Origin: JACVRW01 sp963739095
Lineage (GTDB): Bacteria > Actinomycetota > Thermoleophilia > Solirubrobacterales > Thermoleophilaceae
DNA length: 64,000 nt
Assembly: GCA_963739095.1 (NCBI GenBank)
Contig: CAVTZF010000013.1
Coordinates: 52,140-116,139, forward strand
Direction: 5' to 3'
Positions 52,346 through 60,569 of the stretch are shown one piece after another (positions within the stretch are counted from its first letter, which is position 1; each line of letters begins with the position of its first letter). The notes below the pieces were generated by a model. The model was not told where the DNA came from, searched no databases, and was given only the letters and a program-made list of their open reading frames with translations. A program made the position numbers and the translations under genes.

Positions 52346-52996
52346 TCAGGGACCGCTCCATCCCACGAGCCGCACCGTGTCCCGCGCGGCGTCTTCGGCC
52401 CCGGCCATCGCCACCGCCGCGACCAGGAACAGGCCGAGCGAGAGCATGATCGGAGCCCGCCGCCTCGCCAGCAGTAGCGCGGTCGTCGCCGCGACCAGCT
52501 CGAGGCCCAGCACCAGGCTCGCTGCCTGGCCGGTCCACTCTCGGGAGAGGAGCACGGCCTCACCGGCGAGAGCGCCGGCAAGCATCGCGATGCTCGCCGC
52601 CCGCGCGACCGTGTTGCCGTCCCTCCAAAGAGCCCCGACGAGCCCGAAGGCGGCGCCCGCCCCGCCGGCCACGAGCGACCAGGCGACCGAGGCCGGCAGT
52701 ACGTAGCCCACGGCTTGCGGGCCGTGGAGCGCGAGGCTCACGGAGTACCAGCACCACGTACCGAGCACGAGCGCGGCCGCGCCGGCGAGCGCGCCGCGCA
52801 GACGCGAGTCCGCCAGCGCACCCACGCCCCACGCTGCTGCGAGCCAGGGCGCCCCCAGGCCCTTCGCGGTGGAGCCGGCCGTCGCGAGATCCTCCCCGCG
52901 CGGCAGCTCCCACCCCAGCCGTACGAGCACCCGCCCGCCTACGCCCAGGGCAAGTGCGGCGACGAGCGTGAGAAGGACGAGCCGGTACCCGCGCAT
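52346..52996 (-). CDS. Integral membrane protein of unknown function
   Basis: From ATG 52996 (MRGYRLVLLTLVAALALG) the 216-residue product shows seven hydrophobic helices, with short charged loops and the segment AWGVGALADSRLRGALAGAAALVLGTWCWYSVSLALHG. The pattern resembles small actinobacterial membrane proteins of unknown function. The frame upstream of 52996 lacks membrane pattern and was excluded. It starts 23 bases after the stop of the gene at 53020, so the two are probably co-transcribed. Confidence 0.65.
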   Translation of the reverse strand: MRGYRLVLLTLVAALALGVGGRVLVRLGWELPRGEDLATAGSTAKGLGAPWLAAAWGVGALADSRLRGALAGAAALVLGTWCWYSVSLALHGPQAVGYVLPASVAWSLVAGGAGAAFGLVGALWRDGNTVARAASIAMLAGALAGEAVLLSREWTGQAASLVLGLELVAATTALLLARRRAPIMLSLGLFLVAAVAMAGAEDAARDTVRLVGWSGP

Positions 52997-53019
52997 GCCC
53001 GGGATTGTGACTGACTCGT

Positions 53020-53382
53020 CTAGCCAGGTTGCTCGGACTCGGCTGCGATCGAGAGCGCTCCCAGCGCGGTCGCGGCCAGCGCCGTGGCCGCCATCAACCC
53101 TGCCGCTCCGCCCGGGACGGAACCGCGCCGCCACTCCGTGACGATCGCGAGGAAGTCGAGCGCGTCGACGGCCGGTTGCATTCGCCACCAGCGCGCGCGG
53201 TCCGCACCTGTCGCCGCGTACATCCCTGCGGCCAGCGACAGGTTCCGGACCCCCCACATGCGCCCGATCACCGGCAACTGTGGGTTCGCCTGGGGGTCGA
53301 GGAGGAACGCCTTTCCGGCGAGGCGCGGAGCCAGGAGCGTCGAGACGCCGAGGGCGGTTCGCGCGCCCAGCAGCGCGCGACC
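53020..53382 (-). CDS. Small membrane protein, start uncertain
   Basis: The frame reads GRALLGARTALGVSTLLAPR, PVIGRMWGVRNLSLAAGMYAATGADRARWW and AVDALDFLAIVTEW, then ends in a hydrophobic helix. This is like DUF4267-type small membrane proteins (G-R-x-x-G near the start, GVRNLSLAAG in the middle). No ATG or GTG lies before GRALLG in this frame. An ATG at 53408 is one base out of frame, so another single-base error or an unusual start is possible. The shortest standard start (TTG, 53277) would remove the first helix. Confidence 0.5.
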   Translation of the reverse strand, partial: GRALLGARTALGVSTLLAPRLAGKAFLLDPQANPQLPVIGRMWGVRNLSLAAGMYAATGADRARWWRMQPAVDALDFLAIVTEWRRGSVPGGAAGLMAATALAATALGALSIAAESEQPG

Positions 53383-53413
53383 GGTGGTGGAAGCGGGAAG
53401 GGGGCCATGCTCG

Positions 53414-53941
53414 TCAGCAGATTGTCACCCACTGGGCCTGGCCGCTCGAGCTCGTGACCAGGATCAGGCGGCAGCGGGGCGGGCGCGTCGGGACGAAGTT
53501 GCCGCGCTTGCTTCGGTTCGGCATCACGATCCAGGAGCTTCGGAGTGGGGCCTTCGTTCGCTCAAATAGGCCGGCGGGCGCCTCGACGGGGCGGAGCCTG
53601 AACGTGTTCGAGGTGCCGTCCTGAATCAGCTCGCCGGTCCGGCCGCCGGCGTCCACGCGCAGCCTCAGCCCGCCGGCGCTGAGCGCCACGGCGCTGCGCC
53701 CGTCCCAGCGTCCCTTGAACCACTGTGAGATCGTCGGATCGCGCCTGAGGGTGCCGTCGCAGACGTACGCGCGCACACGTCCGTGGGTCACGCTAAGCGC
53801 GACGAACGCGCGCGTTCCGTCGACCTTTCCAACGCTGGCGTTCGGTAGTGCCTTCAGCGGGCCGCGCGCGGCGAGCGCCGATGACGCGAGGACCAACCCG
53901 AGGAGCGTGGCGGCGACTGCCACCAGGGTCAAGCGTCGCAT
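53414..53941 (-). CDS. Secreted protein of unknown function
   Basis: From ATG 53941 (MRRLTLVAVAATLLGLVLASSALAA) a clear signal peptide precedes about 150 residues of beta-rich sequence (RAFVALSVTHGRVRAYVCDGTLRRDPTISQWFKGRWDGRSAVAL). It ends with PPRCRLILVTSSSGQAQWVTIC. Three Cys are present. No family recognised. It is divergent from the VOC gene with 57 bases between starts, and its end overlaps the start region of the next gene. Confidence 0.65.
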   Translation of the reverse strand: MRRLTLVAVAATLLGLVLASSALAARGPLKALPNASVGKVDGTRAFVALSVTHGRVRAYVCDGTLRRDPTISQWFKGRWDGRSAVALSAGGLRLRVDAGGRTGELIQDGTSNTFRLRPVEAPAGLFERTKAPLRSSWIVMPNRSKRGNFVPTRPPRCRLILVTSSSGQAQWVTIC

Positions 53942-53998
53942 GTCCCATATGACGCGACGCGGGGCGGTTTCATTCCACGGCCGCCTACGATCGCCTCC

Positions 53999-54403
53999 AT
54001 GCATCTCGAGCTCGTGAGCGTGATCGTCGACGAGTACGACCCGGCGATCGACTTCTTCGTGCGCCGTCTTGGATTCGAGCTGGTCGAGGACTCGCCCGCG
54101 ACGACGACGGCGGAGGGCCGGCCCAAGCGCTGGGTCGTGGTGCGTCCGCCCGGGGCGGCGACTGGTCTGCTGCTGGCGCGCGCCGACGGCGACCACCAGC
54201 GGGCCGGGATCGGCGAGCAGTTCGCGGGCCGCGTCGGTCTATTCCTTCGCGTCGATGACTTCGATGCGGCGTACGAGCGCATGCTGTCGGCCGGCGTCGA
54301 GTTCGTGGGCGCGCCGCGCACGGAGCGCTATGGGAAGGTGGCCGTCTTCGTCGACGTGGCCGGGAACCGCTGGGACCTGCTCGGGCCGGCGGCCGGTACT
54401 TGA
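53999..54403 (+). CDS. VOC (glyoxalase/bleomycin-resistance-like) protein
   Basis: The 134-residue product has two betaalphabetabetabeta halves: LELVSVIVDEYDPAIDFFVRRLGFELVEDSP, then GRVGLFLRVDDFDAAYERMLSAGVEFVGAPRTERYGKVAVFVDVAGNRWDLLGP. Metal-ligand positions (His2, Glu near strand 4) are partly kept. The family includes glyoxalases, dioxygenases and drug-binding proteins; this one cannot be assigned a substrate. It lies 73 bases before an alpha/beta hydrolase gene on the same strand. Confidence 0.85.
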   Translation: MHLELVSVIVDEYDPAIDFFVRRLGFELVEDSPATTTAEGRPKRWVVVRPPGAATGLLLARADGDHQRAGIGEQFAGRVGLFLRVDDFDAAYERMLSAGVEFVGAPRTERYGKVAVFVDVAGNRWDLLGPAAGT

Positions 54404-54476
54404 CGCCGGCTGGCCCGATCGGCATTACTAGCGACGGCGAGGAATCACCTGGGCAACCCGAGGAAAGGACCGGGAG

Positions 54477-55319
54477 ATGCCGTACGTAAAGGTCGGGACC
54501 GAGAACAGCGCCGACATCGAGATCCACTACAACGACCACGGCACGGGCAAGCCCATCGTCCTGGTACACGGCTATCCGCTCGACGGGAACTCGTGGGAGC
54601 GCCAGGAGTGGGTTCTGCTCCAGAACGGCTACCGCTGCATCAGCTACGACCGCCGCGGCTTCGGTCAGTCGAGCCAGCCGACGACGGGCTATGACTACGA
54701 CACGTTCACGGCCGACCTGAAGGCGGTCCTGGATCACCTGGCGCTCGATCAGGACGTCGTTCTCGCCGGCTTCTCGATGGGCACCGGTGAGGTGGTGCGA
54801 TACCTGGGCACCTACGGCTCCGCCGGGGTCAGCAGAGCCGCGCTCTTCGGCGTCATCCCGCCCTTCCTGCTTCAGACCGACGACAACCCCAAGGGCGTGC
54901 CGCAGGACATGTTCGACGGGTTCAAGCAGACCATCCTGGCGGACCGCTACGCCTGGTTCGACAGCTTCTTCGCCAACTTCTACAACACCGACGTCCTCGC
55001 GCCGGAGCGCATCGGCGATGCGGCGCTGCGGGCGAGCTTCCAGGTCGCTGCCGGCGCCTCACCGTACGCGTCCTATGTGTGCGTCGACTCCTGGCTGACC
55101 GACTTCCGCGGCGATCTCCCCAAGATCGACGTGCCCACCCTGGTCGTGCACGGCACTGCGGACCGGATCCTGCCGTTCGAGGTCACGGCCGCGCGGCTGA
55201 GGGATGAGGAGCTGATCGCCGACCTGACGTTCGTGGCCGTCGAGGACGGCCCACACAACATCGGCTGGACCCATCCCGACGAGGTCAACCAGGCACTGCT
55301 CGACTTCCTCGGGGACTGA
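54477..55319 (+). CDS. Alpha/beta hydrolase, non-heme haloperoxidase-like
   Basis: A strong ribosome site (GAGGAAAGGA) precedes ATG 54477. The 280 residues show VLVHGYPLDGNSWERQ, YDRRGFGQSSQP, nucleophile Ser100 in LAGFSMGTGEVVRYL, Asp in VVHGTADRILPF and His in DGPHNIGWTHPDEV. This matches cofactor-free haloperoxidase/esterase enzymes (chloroperoxidase type), which act as perhydrolases and esterases. The divergently facing HxlR gene beyond its stop may respond to related reactive compounds, but no operator links them. Confidence 0.88.
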   Translation: MPYVKVGTENSADIEIHYNDHGTGKPIVLVHGYPLDGNSWERQEWVLLQNGYRCISYDRRGFGQSSQPTTGYDYDTFTADLKAVLDHLALDQDVVLAGFSMGTGEVVRYLGTYGSAGVSRAALFGVIPPFLLQTDDNPKGVPQDMFDGFKQTILADRYAWFDSFFANFYNTDVLAPERIGDAALRASFQVAAGASPYASYVCVDSWLTDFRGDLPKIDVPTLVVHGTADRILPFEVTAARLRDEELIADLTFVAVEDGPHNIGWTHPDEVNQALLDFLGD

Positions 55320-55382
55320 AACGATCGAGCTCTTGCCGCGACATGCTGCGAATCCTCCTGCCCACGGAGGGATTGTGGCGGC

Positions 55383-55805
55383 TCAGGCGGCTCTGAGCGC
55401 GCGGACCGGCTCCGGCTCGCCCTCGTGCAGCAGCCTGGCGGCCTCGATGTCATGCCGGTGCTCGGCGGCCCACTCGTACATCGCGAGCAACGGCCCCGTC
55501 AGGCTCCAGCCGAGCGGCGTCAGCGAGTACTCGACCTTCGGTGGCACCTCGGCGTAGACCTTGCGGGCGATCAGACCGTCGTGCTCGAGCGTTCGCAGGG
55601 TCTGGGTGAGCGTCTTCTTGGAGATCTCGCCCACCTCGTAGAAGACCTCGCTGTAGCGACGCGTGCCGTTCGCCAGCAGGTACAGGACGTCGACGCTCCA
55701 CTTGCCCGCCACCAGATCGAGGACGGCGCGCGTGCCGCGGATCATCTCGAGATCGTTGACCTCTGCGCTCTGCACAGCCGAATACGCTTCAGACACGCTC
55801 CCCAC
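55383..55805 (-). CDS. HxlR family transcriptional regulator
   Basis: The 140-residue winged-helix protein reads VLDLVAGKWSVDVLYLLANGTRRYSEVFYEVGEISKKTLTQTLRTLEHDGLIARKVYAEVPPKVEYSLTPLGWSL, the full HxlR/MarR-like domain. There is no conserved N-terminal Cys as in redox-sensing HypR. These regulators usually act on neighbouring oxidoreductase or hydrolase genes. It converges on the haloperoxidase-like gene, so its target is not evident. Confidence 0.88.
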   Translation of the reverse strand: MGSVSEAYSAVQSAEVNDLEMIRGTRAVLDLVAGKWSVDVLYLLANGTRRYSEVFYEVGEISKKTLTQTLRTLEHDGLIARKVYAEVPPKVEYSLTPLGWSLTGPLLAMYEWAAEHRHDIEAARLLHEGEPEPVRALRAA

Positions 55806-55827
55806 CGTACGGCGGGCCGGCGACAGT

Positions 55828-56685
55828 TCAATCGGTGCGGCCTGTCAGCCGATCGCAACGGCCGCTGTCCGGGCAGCGCCTGAGGATTCGTACCATCGGC
55901 GCGCCACCACGCCAGCGCAGCTGGAGCAGCAGCGACGCCGCGTTGTTGCGGTAGTCGAGCTCCTGCAGGTGCCGGGCGCCGTTGACCCGGTGCACGAGCA
56001 CGTAGCGGCCGGCGGCCAGCCCGCTCAGGCGCAGGTACTGGCCTTCCAGGTTGGCGGGGTAGTCGTCGCCGTAGCCGACGGAGATCCCCTCCTGGATGCC
56101 GAGCAACCCGGGCGCCGCGAGTCCGCAGCGGCTCGTATACCTCGGGTTGGGGGGCGCCGCCCGCAGCGCTCGATCCGTGACCCGGTAGCGGTCGCCGAGG
56201 CAGAAGCCGGACTTCCGGTCACGGACCGCAGCCTTGGGAGCACCGGCCCGGCGGAGTTGGTAGCGGTCGAATCCGAGCAGATGCCAGTGACGGTGGTCAG
56301 GTGACACCACGTAGCGGAGCCGCCCGACGCCGGCCACCAACTCGGGCGGGGCTCCGTCGCGATCGATCAGCTGGTTGGCGGTCATCGTGTCCGTCCCGGG
56401 AGCGGGGCGGTGCGCGTCGATCACCAGCGGCCCGTCGCCCACGTTTCGCACAGCCGAGTCGAAGCCGAGCATGTAGGCGGACGGCGTGCGCGTGACCGTG
56501 AGCCCGCTCGGCGTCTCCTGGTCGAGGTCCGGAAGGCGTCCCGATCCGGCGGCGGACGCGTCACTCCAGTCGACCGCGGCGAGAACGGCAATTCCCGCCG
56601 CCATCGCAAGCAGGACCGGCAGGACGCGGACCACGAGGACCCCTCTCAGCATCGCGACGAGGCTATCTGGAAGGCCGTTGCCCAT
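55828..56685 (-). CDS. Lysyl oxidase-like secreted copper protein
   Basis: A hydrophobic signal (LVVRVLPVLLAMAAGIAVLAA) is followed by LPDLDQETPSG, then DHRHWHLLGFDRYQLR with the copper-binding His cluster. SGFCLGD, SRCG, QEGISVGYGDDYPANLEGQYLRLSGLAAGRYVLVHRVN and ELDYRNNAAS follow, the order seen in the lysyl oxidase family (PF01186). The animal enzymes make the cofactor LTQ from Lys and Tyr; I cannot identify the equivalent pair here with confidence. It probably acts on an extracellular amine or protein. Start could be ATG 56685 or 56652. Confidence 0.8.
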   Translation of the reverse strand: MGNGLPDSLVAMLRGVLVVRVLPVLLAMAAGIAVLAAVDWSDASAAGSGRLPDLDQETPSGLTVTRTPSAYMLGFDSAVRNVGDGPLVIDAHRPAPGTDTMTANQLIDRDGAPPELVAGVGRLRYVVSPDHRHWHLLGFDRYQLRRAGAPKAAVRDRKSGFCLGDRYRVTDRALRAAPPNPRYTSRCGLAAPGLLGIQEGISVGYGDDYPANLEGQYLRLSGLAAGRYVLVHRVNGARHLQELDYRNNAASLLLQLRWRGGAPMVRILRRCPDSGRCDRLTGRTD

Positions 56686-56781
56686 GGGGAAGCGGGCCTA
56701 CCCCAAGGGTTCTCGGAGGTGCCCTGCGGCGGGGGTTGCCGGGCCTAGCTTGGCTTCATTCGACCGGAAGGAGACCACCGA

Positions 56782-57645
56782 ATGGTCCGCAAGAGAACGA
56801 CCCTGCCGCTGGCGGTCGCGGTCAGCCTGGCGCTCGCCGTGCCCGGCGTGGCTGCGGCGCAGCCGTCGGAGGGCCCCGTCGCGCACAGCGCCGGAGGCGA
56901 CGCGCCTCCACTCAGCCCTGCAGTCGTAGGGGTGCCGATCTCGCGCACCGCGGAATCGCTCGACAAGGCTGCCGATGCGATCGACGAGGGCAAGGGAGCC
57001 ACGGCCGCCGGTCCCTTGAGGGCCTCGCGCAGGAACCTGATCCGCTCGTACAAGGGCGCCAAGTACCTGATCGCCAATGCTCCGCCCCCGCCCGCCGAGG
57101 ATGCGCGCGCAGCAACGCGGAAGTTCCGCAAGCTGGCGCGCCGGGCCATCCGCTCCGCACGCGCTGGCAACCAGAGCGGTTGGATCAGCGCTCAGGCCAG
57201 TCAGGACGATGCTGTCGGGCCGGTTTTCGCCGACACGGCGACGGCGGTCTTCAGCGTGCTGACAAGCCAGTACAGCGCGGCGACCGCGAGCGTGGGCATG
57301 CTGCCGGACACAGCGGGCAACCTGCTGAACCGGGTGAAGACCAGTCTCAACACGGCGGTCATCCTTCGCAACCGCCTGGTCACGATCATCCACAACGCAG
57401 CGCCCCCGGAGCCGCCTGAAGACGCAAGGGCAAGGGCCGCCCAGGACGACGAAGTCACCACGTTCGACGTCCTCATGCCCGGCCTGAGTGTCCTGATCGG
57501 CGACGAGCTCCAGCAGATGCAGGCCCTGGCGGCGGACACCTCGGCGCCAGCCGCATCACGAGCAGTGCTCGGCAACATCATCGCGGCCGATACGCAGGTC
57601 CTGAGCAAGCTCAACACCTGGTGGCCACCGGTTGTCGAGGACTGA
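56782..57645 (+). CDS. Secreted helical protein of unknown function
   Basis: GGAAGGAG precedes ATG 56782. A signal peptide (MVRKRTTLPLAVAVSLALAVPGVAAAQ) is followed by about 260 mostly helical residues. The section KAADAIDEGKGATAAGPLRASRRNLIRSYKGAKYLI and later AVILRNRLVTIIHNAAPPEPPEDARARAAQDDEV are typical of exported four-helix-like proteins. A proline-rich hinge (APPPPAED) splits it. It precedes, by three bases, the gene for a basic-tailed secreted protein and is likely co-transcribed with it. No family recognised. Confidence 0.7.
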   Translation: MVRKRTTLPLAVAVSLALAVPGVAAAQPSEGPVAHSAGGDAPPLSPAVVGVPISRTAESLDKAADAIDEGKGATAAGPLRASRRNLIRSYKGAKYLIANAPPPPAEDARAATRKFRKLARRAIRSARAGNQSGWISAQASQDDAVGPVFADTATAVFSVLTSQYSAATASVGMLPDTAGNLLNRVKTSLNTAVILRNRLVTIIHNAAPPEPPEDARARAAQDDEVTTFDVLMPGLSVLIGDELQQMQALAADTSAPAASRAVLGNIIAADTQVLSKLNTWWPPVVED

Positions 57646-57648
57646 GCC

Positions 57649-58245
57649 ATGATCAGGAGAGCTCTCATCCTCGCTGCGGTGACATTCGGTGTCCTGGCGG
57701 TCGGTCTCGTGCCGGCGTCCGGTCCGGGTGTGCCGGCGGCACAGGCTCAGATCGCTGAACCGCCTGACGACACGCTGGCCGGCGGCCTCGACGAGACGGA
57801 CATCGGCGCGCCGGTGGACGAGGTCGATGTGTCGCCGGCTCCCGGTACTGGCGTGGCCCCCAGTGGCCCGCCTCCGCCGGACCCCGACGCGGGACTCGAT
57901 GACACCACCGCCGGTGGCCTCGATCAGACGGACATCGGCGGGGCGCTCGACGAGACCGACCACCCCGCCGTCGACAACCCGGCCCCGCCGGTGCAGACGC
58001 CGGCCGGGCCGGGCGGCACGGTCACCCAGGTGATCTACGTTCCCGTCCCGACGAGCGCGGCGCCGAACAAGGCGTCGGGCAAGAAAAAGAGCGCGGCCAA
58101 GAAGCGCAAGGCCGCCAAGAAGCGCAAGCTCGCTCGGAAGCGCAAGCTCGCTCGCAAGCGCAAGCTGGCTCGCAAGCGCCGGCTGGAGCACAGGCGCAGG
58201 GTCGAGCACAGGCGGATGTTCGTGGCCGTTCACACGCGGCACTAG
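57649..58245 (+). CDS. Secreted protein with internal repeat and very basic C-terminal tail
   Basis: After a signal peptide (to about AQAQ, residue 34) come two acidic repeats, DDTLAGGLDETDIGAPVDEVD and DDTTAGGLDQTDIGGALDETD, separated by Pro-rich spacers. The last 60 residues change abruptly to Lys/Arg-rich: the unit KRKLAR recurs three or more times, then EHRRR twice. The DNA of this tail repeats in the same period (about 58110-58190). A charged tail on an acidic exported protein could bind DNA, polysaccharide or its own acidic part. Function unknown. Confidence 0.68.
   Translation: MIRRALILAAVTFGVLAVGLVPASGPGVPAAQAQIAEPPDDTLAGGLDETDIGAPVDEVDVSPAPGTGVAPSGPPPPDPDAGLDDTTAGGLDQTDIGGALDETDHPAVDNPAPPVQTPAGPGGTVTQVIYVPVPTSAAPNKASGKKKSAAKKRKAAKKRKLARKRKLARKRKLARKRRLEHRRRVEHRRMFVAVHTRH
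58110..58190 (+). repeat. Tandem repeat coding a Lys/Arg tail
   Basis: Repeats of about 18 bases (forms of AAGCGCAAGCTCGCTCG) encode successive Lys-Arg-Lys-Leu-Ala-Arg units. Period and sequence are well preserved over at least three units, then drift toward CGGCTGGAGCACAGGCGC. Repeat number could vary between strains by slippage. Confidence 0.65.
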
Positions 58246-58274
58246 CGGCACCTCGTCCCCCGGAGGAGCCCAAA

Positions 58275-58307
58275 GCGCGGCCCCTGCTTTCGAAGCAGGG
58301 GCCGCGC
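58275..58307. terminator. Strong hairpin terminator after the basic-tailed gene
   Basis: GCGCGGCCCCTGCTT (58275-58289) and AAGCAGGGGCCGCGC (58293-58307) are perfect 15-base complements around a TCG loop. GTGTCGTTTC follows. It lies 30 bases after the stop of the secreted-protein gene. There is no long T-run. Confidence 0.82.
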
Positions 58308-58411
58308 GTGTCGTTTCGGCCCCGTCTCCGGTCTATGCCCGGCCCTCCTCCCGCTTCTTCTTGGGCCAAAATCCTTGCGAGTCGAGAGCAGCCGTAGGGT
58401 ACGTTCGCAGC

Positions 58412-58960
58412 GTGAGCAGCGTGGTTCGGGAGGCGACGGTTGAGGACGCTGACGGAATCGCGGAGGTTCAGGTGCGCAGTTGGCAGGCCGCCTATCGAGG
58501 GCTTGTCTCCGAAGATGACCTGGAGGGTCTGTCGGTGGAGATGCGAGCTGAGCGCTGGACGGAGCTGCTGGCGCCCAGAGACGCAGCCGACTTCACGCTG
58601 GTTGCCGAGGACGGCGATGAAGTTGTGGGGTTCTGCGCGGTAGTCGCTCCCGCTCGGGATGAGGACCTTGGCCCACGAGCCTGTGAAGTTGCGGCGATCT
58701 ACGTCGACCCGAGCCGGTGGCGCTCCGGCATCGGCACTGCCCTGCTCGACGCGGCGGTCAGGCGGCTCGATGACGGACGCTGGGACGAGGCGGCGCTGTG
58801 GGTCTTCAGGGACAACCCACGGGCGTGCAGCTTCTACGCCAAGCACGACTTCGCGCCTGACGGCGCGCTGAGGCGCGAGGCTGACGACGACCCGCCTGAG
58901 GTGCGCCTGCGGCGTTCGCTGCTCAGCGTGCCGCTGAAGCGGGAGGGGGCGCCCGGCTAG
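58412..58960 (+). CDS. GNAT family N-acetyltransferase
   Basis: From the GTG at 58412 (VSSVVREATVEDADGIAEVQVRSWQAAYRGL) the 182-residue product carries a full GNAT domain: VGFCAVVAPA, then CEVAAIYVDPSRWRSGIGTALLDAAVRRLDDGRWDEAALWVFRDNPRACSFYAKHDF. It includes the acetyl-CoA binding R-x-x-G-I-G/A. It probably acetylates an amine or amino group; substrate unknown. Residues before the GTG lack pattern. Confidence 0.88.
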   Translation: MSSVVREATVEDADGIAEVQVRSWQAAYRGLVSEDDLEGLSVEMRAERWTELLAPRDAADFTLVAEDGDEVVGFCAVVAPARDEDLGPRACEVAAIYVDPSRWRSGIGTALLDAAVRRLDDGRWDEAALWVFRDNPRACSFYAKHDFAPDGALRREADDDPPEVRLRRSLLSVPLKREGAPG

Positions 58961-58978
58961 CTATGGCGGCTGGTGTCC

Positions 58979-59374
58979 TCAGGGCTGGGCGGCTGACCGC
59001 GTGAAGCCGCCCAGGTGCTCGCCGTTGACGCTGATCTCCACGCCGTTGCTCGCCTGCTGTCGCAGGGTGTCGAGGATGGCCTGCGTCGGCTGGCCGAACA
59101 CCTGGATGCGCACTGTCGCGTCGAGCGTCTGTGCGTAGGCGTCCCGGGCGCGCTCACGCACGATCTCCAAATGCGCCTCCATCGACTCAGCGTCGGGGTG
59201 TACCTGTACGACCGTCACCTCGTCGCCGGCCTCGTTGACGTACTCGTTGAACGCGATCAGTCGCGGCTCGTTGGCCTCGATGAATTCGACGAGGTTCGGC
59301 ACTCTTGTGCGCTCGAGGTCGAGCCGCCCCGCCTTAAGGCGATTGGTGGCGATGAAGATGAACGGTGAGGGCAA
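58979..59374 (-). CDS. Conserved-looking small protein, ABM-like fold
   Basis: The 131-residue product (MPSPFIFIATNRLKAGRLDLERTRVPNLVEFIEANEPRLIAFNEYVNEAGDEVTVVQVHPDAESMEAHLEIVRERA) has the alternating strand-helix pattern of dimeric alpha+beta barrel (ABM-like) proteins. Unlike monooxygenases of the family it shows no clear haem or cofactor residues. Similar stand-alone proteins occur beside LysR genes. Role unknown. Confidence 0.65.
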   Translation of the reverse strand: MPSPFIFIATNRLKAGRLDLERTRVPNLVEFIEANEPRLIAFNEYVNEAGDEVTVVQVHPDAESMEAHLEIVRERARDAYAQTLDATVRIQVFGQPTQAILDTLRQQASNGVEISVNGEHLGGFTRSAAQP

Positions 59375-59410
59375 CGGCTTGCTCCTTCGGGTTGGGCTGC
59401 GGCGGAACGC

Positions 59411-59445
59411 GACGACGCCCGGCGCCTTACGCGCCGGGCGTCGTC
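59411..59445. terminator. Strong GC hairpin
   Basis: GACGACGCCCGGCGC (59411-59425) and GCGCCGGGCGTCGTC (59431-59445) are perfect 15-base complements with a CTTAC loop. It lies downstream of the LysR stop (59591) and just upstream of the start of the gene at 59374, both on the minus strand. No T-run is present. It may end the LysR transcript or act as a stem in the 5' leader of the next gene. Confidence 0.7.
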
Positions 59446-59590
59446 CCGGGTGAGGAGAACTGTCGTTCCCCGGCGTCGCGCCCAGCGGAGGACGGCATGG
59501 AGGGCGGGCGTCGTGTCGCGCTCGGGATGGAGGACCATTCCGATCCTGCGCGGTGGGTGCGCCAGCGGGCCGTCCCCGCGGTCGGGCACG

Positions 59591-60523
59591 TCATGCGGCA
59601 AGGGTGATCCGGGCGAGTGGCGGGGTCGCCGCGGCCCGCTCGTTCGCGCGTGTGAGAGCCCGGACGAACGCGGCGGTGCCGAGGCTGTCCGAGTCCGGGT
59701 GCGTCACCAGGACGCTGGCGAAGGCCCGTTCGGTGCCCTCCACCGGAACGAAGCGAACGCCCTGTGCGACGTGGCGCTCGGCAGCGGACTCCGGCAGCAG
59801 GGCCATGCCCGTTCCCGCTGCGACCGCGAGCAGGGCGTGCTCGACGCGCGGCTCGGCAACCTCGACGAACGTCGGCGAGATGCCCGCTTCGCGGCACAGC
59901 GACACGATCGTGCCGTGGAAGGCCGGGTTCAGGCCGGGCGGCAGCACGACCATGCGCTCGGGTGCCAGGCGCTCGAGGGAGATCTCGTCGTAGACCGCCT
60001 GGGGGTGGGTGACTGGCAGGGCCGCCACTACGCGCTGTGCGCCGGCGGTGGTCGTGCGAAGCCCGCTCGTGGGCGCCGGCACTCCGACGACCGCGGCATC
60101 GAGCCGCTGCGCGCGGACTTCCTCGATCAGCCTCGAGGCGGAGCCGGTCTCGAGGGAGATCTGCATGCGAGGGGCGCTCGCCGCGAGCAGCTGTATCGCA
60201 CGCCCGACCCCTCCGGGGAAAAGATCAGTCACGTGGCCGACCCGCAGCCTCATCGTCGCGCGATCGCGGGCGTTCTGCGCCGCCATGCGGGCGATGTCCG
60301 CCTGACGCAACACCCGGCGCGCCTCCTCCAGGAAGGCGCTGCCGGCGTCGGTCATCGACACGCTTCGCTGGGTCCGGTCGAATAGCCGCACCCCGAGTTC
60401 ATCCTCGAGCTTTCGCACCTGCTCGCTCACGGCGGGCTGCGCCACATGCAGCCGTTCGGCCGCACGGCGGAAATGCAGCTCCTCCGCGACAGCGACGAAG
60501 TACCTCAGATGCCGAAGTTCCAT
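59591..60523 (-). CDS. LysR family transcriptional regulator
   Basis: The 310-residue regulator has a textbook HTH (MELRHLRYFVAVAEELHFRRAAERLHVAQPAVSEQVRKLEDELGVRLFDR) and a LysR-substrate domain with RVGHVTDLFPGGVGRAIQLLA and VVVLPPGLNPAF. It begins 47 bases after the stop of a NarL-type response regulator gene on the same strand and could share its transcript. Ligand unknown. Confidence 0.92.
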   Translation of the reverse strand: MELRHLRYFVAVAEELHFRRAAERLHVAQPAVSEQVRKLEDELGVRLFDRTQRSVSMTDAGSAFLEEARRVLRQADIARMAAQNARDRATMRLRVGHVTDLFPGGVGRAIQLLAASAPRMQISLETGSASRLIEEVRAQRLDAAVVGVPAPTSGLRTTTAGAQRVVAALPVTHPQAVYDEISLERLAPERMVVLPPGLNPAFHGTIVSLCREAGISPTFVEVAEPRVEHALLAVAAGTGMALLPESAAERHVAQGVRFVPVEGTERAFASVLVTHPDSDSLGTAAFVRALTRANERAAATPPLARITLAA

Positions 60524-60569
60524 TGGGGCAGGCTCCTTCCGAAGCGACGTTCCGTGGGCAAGATCTTGG

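Noticed and set aside
58110..58190. Possible CRISPR-like repeat
   Set aside because: The units are contiguous, code for KRKLAR and have no spacers.
59427..59897. Minus-strand frames between the LysR gene and the gene at 59374
   Set aside because: Arg/Gly-rich shadow composition, largely overlapping LysR in another frame.
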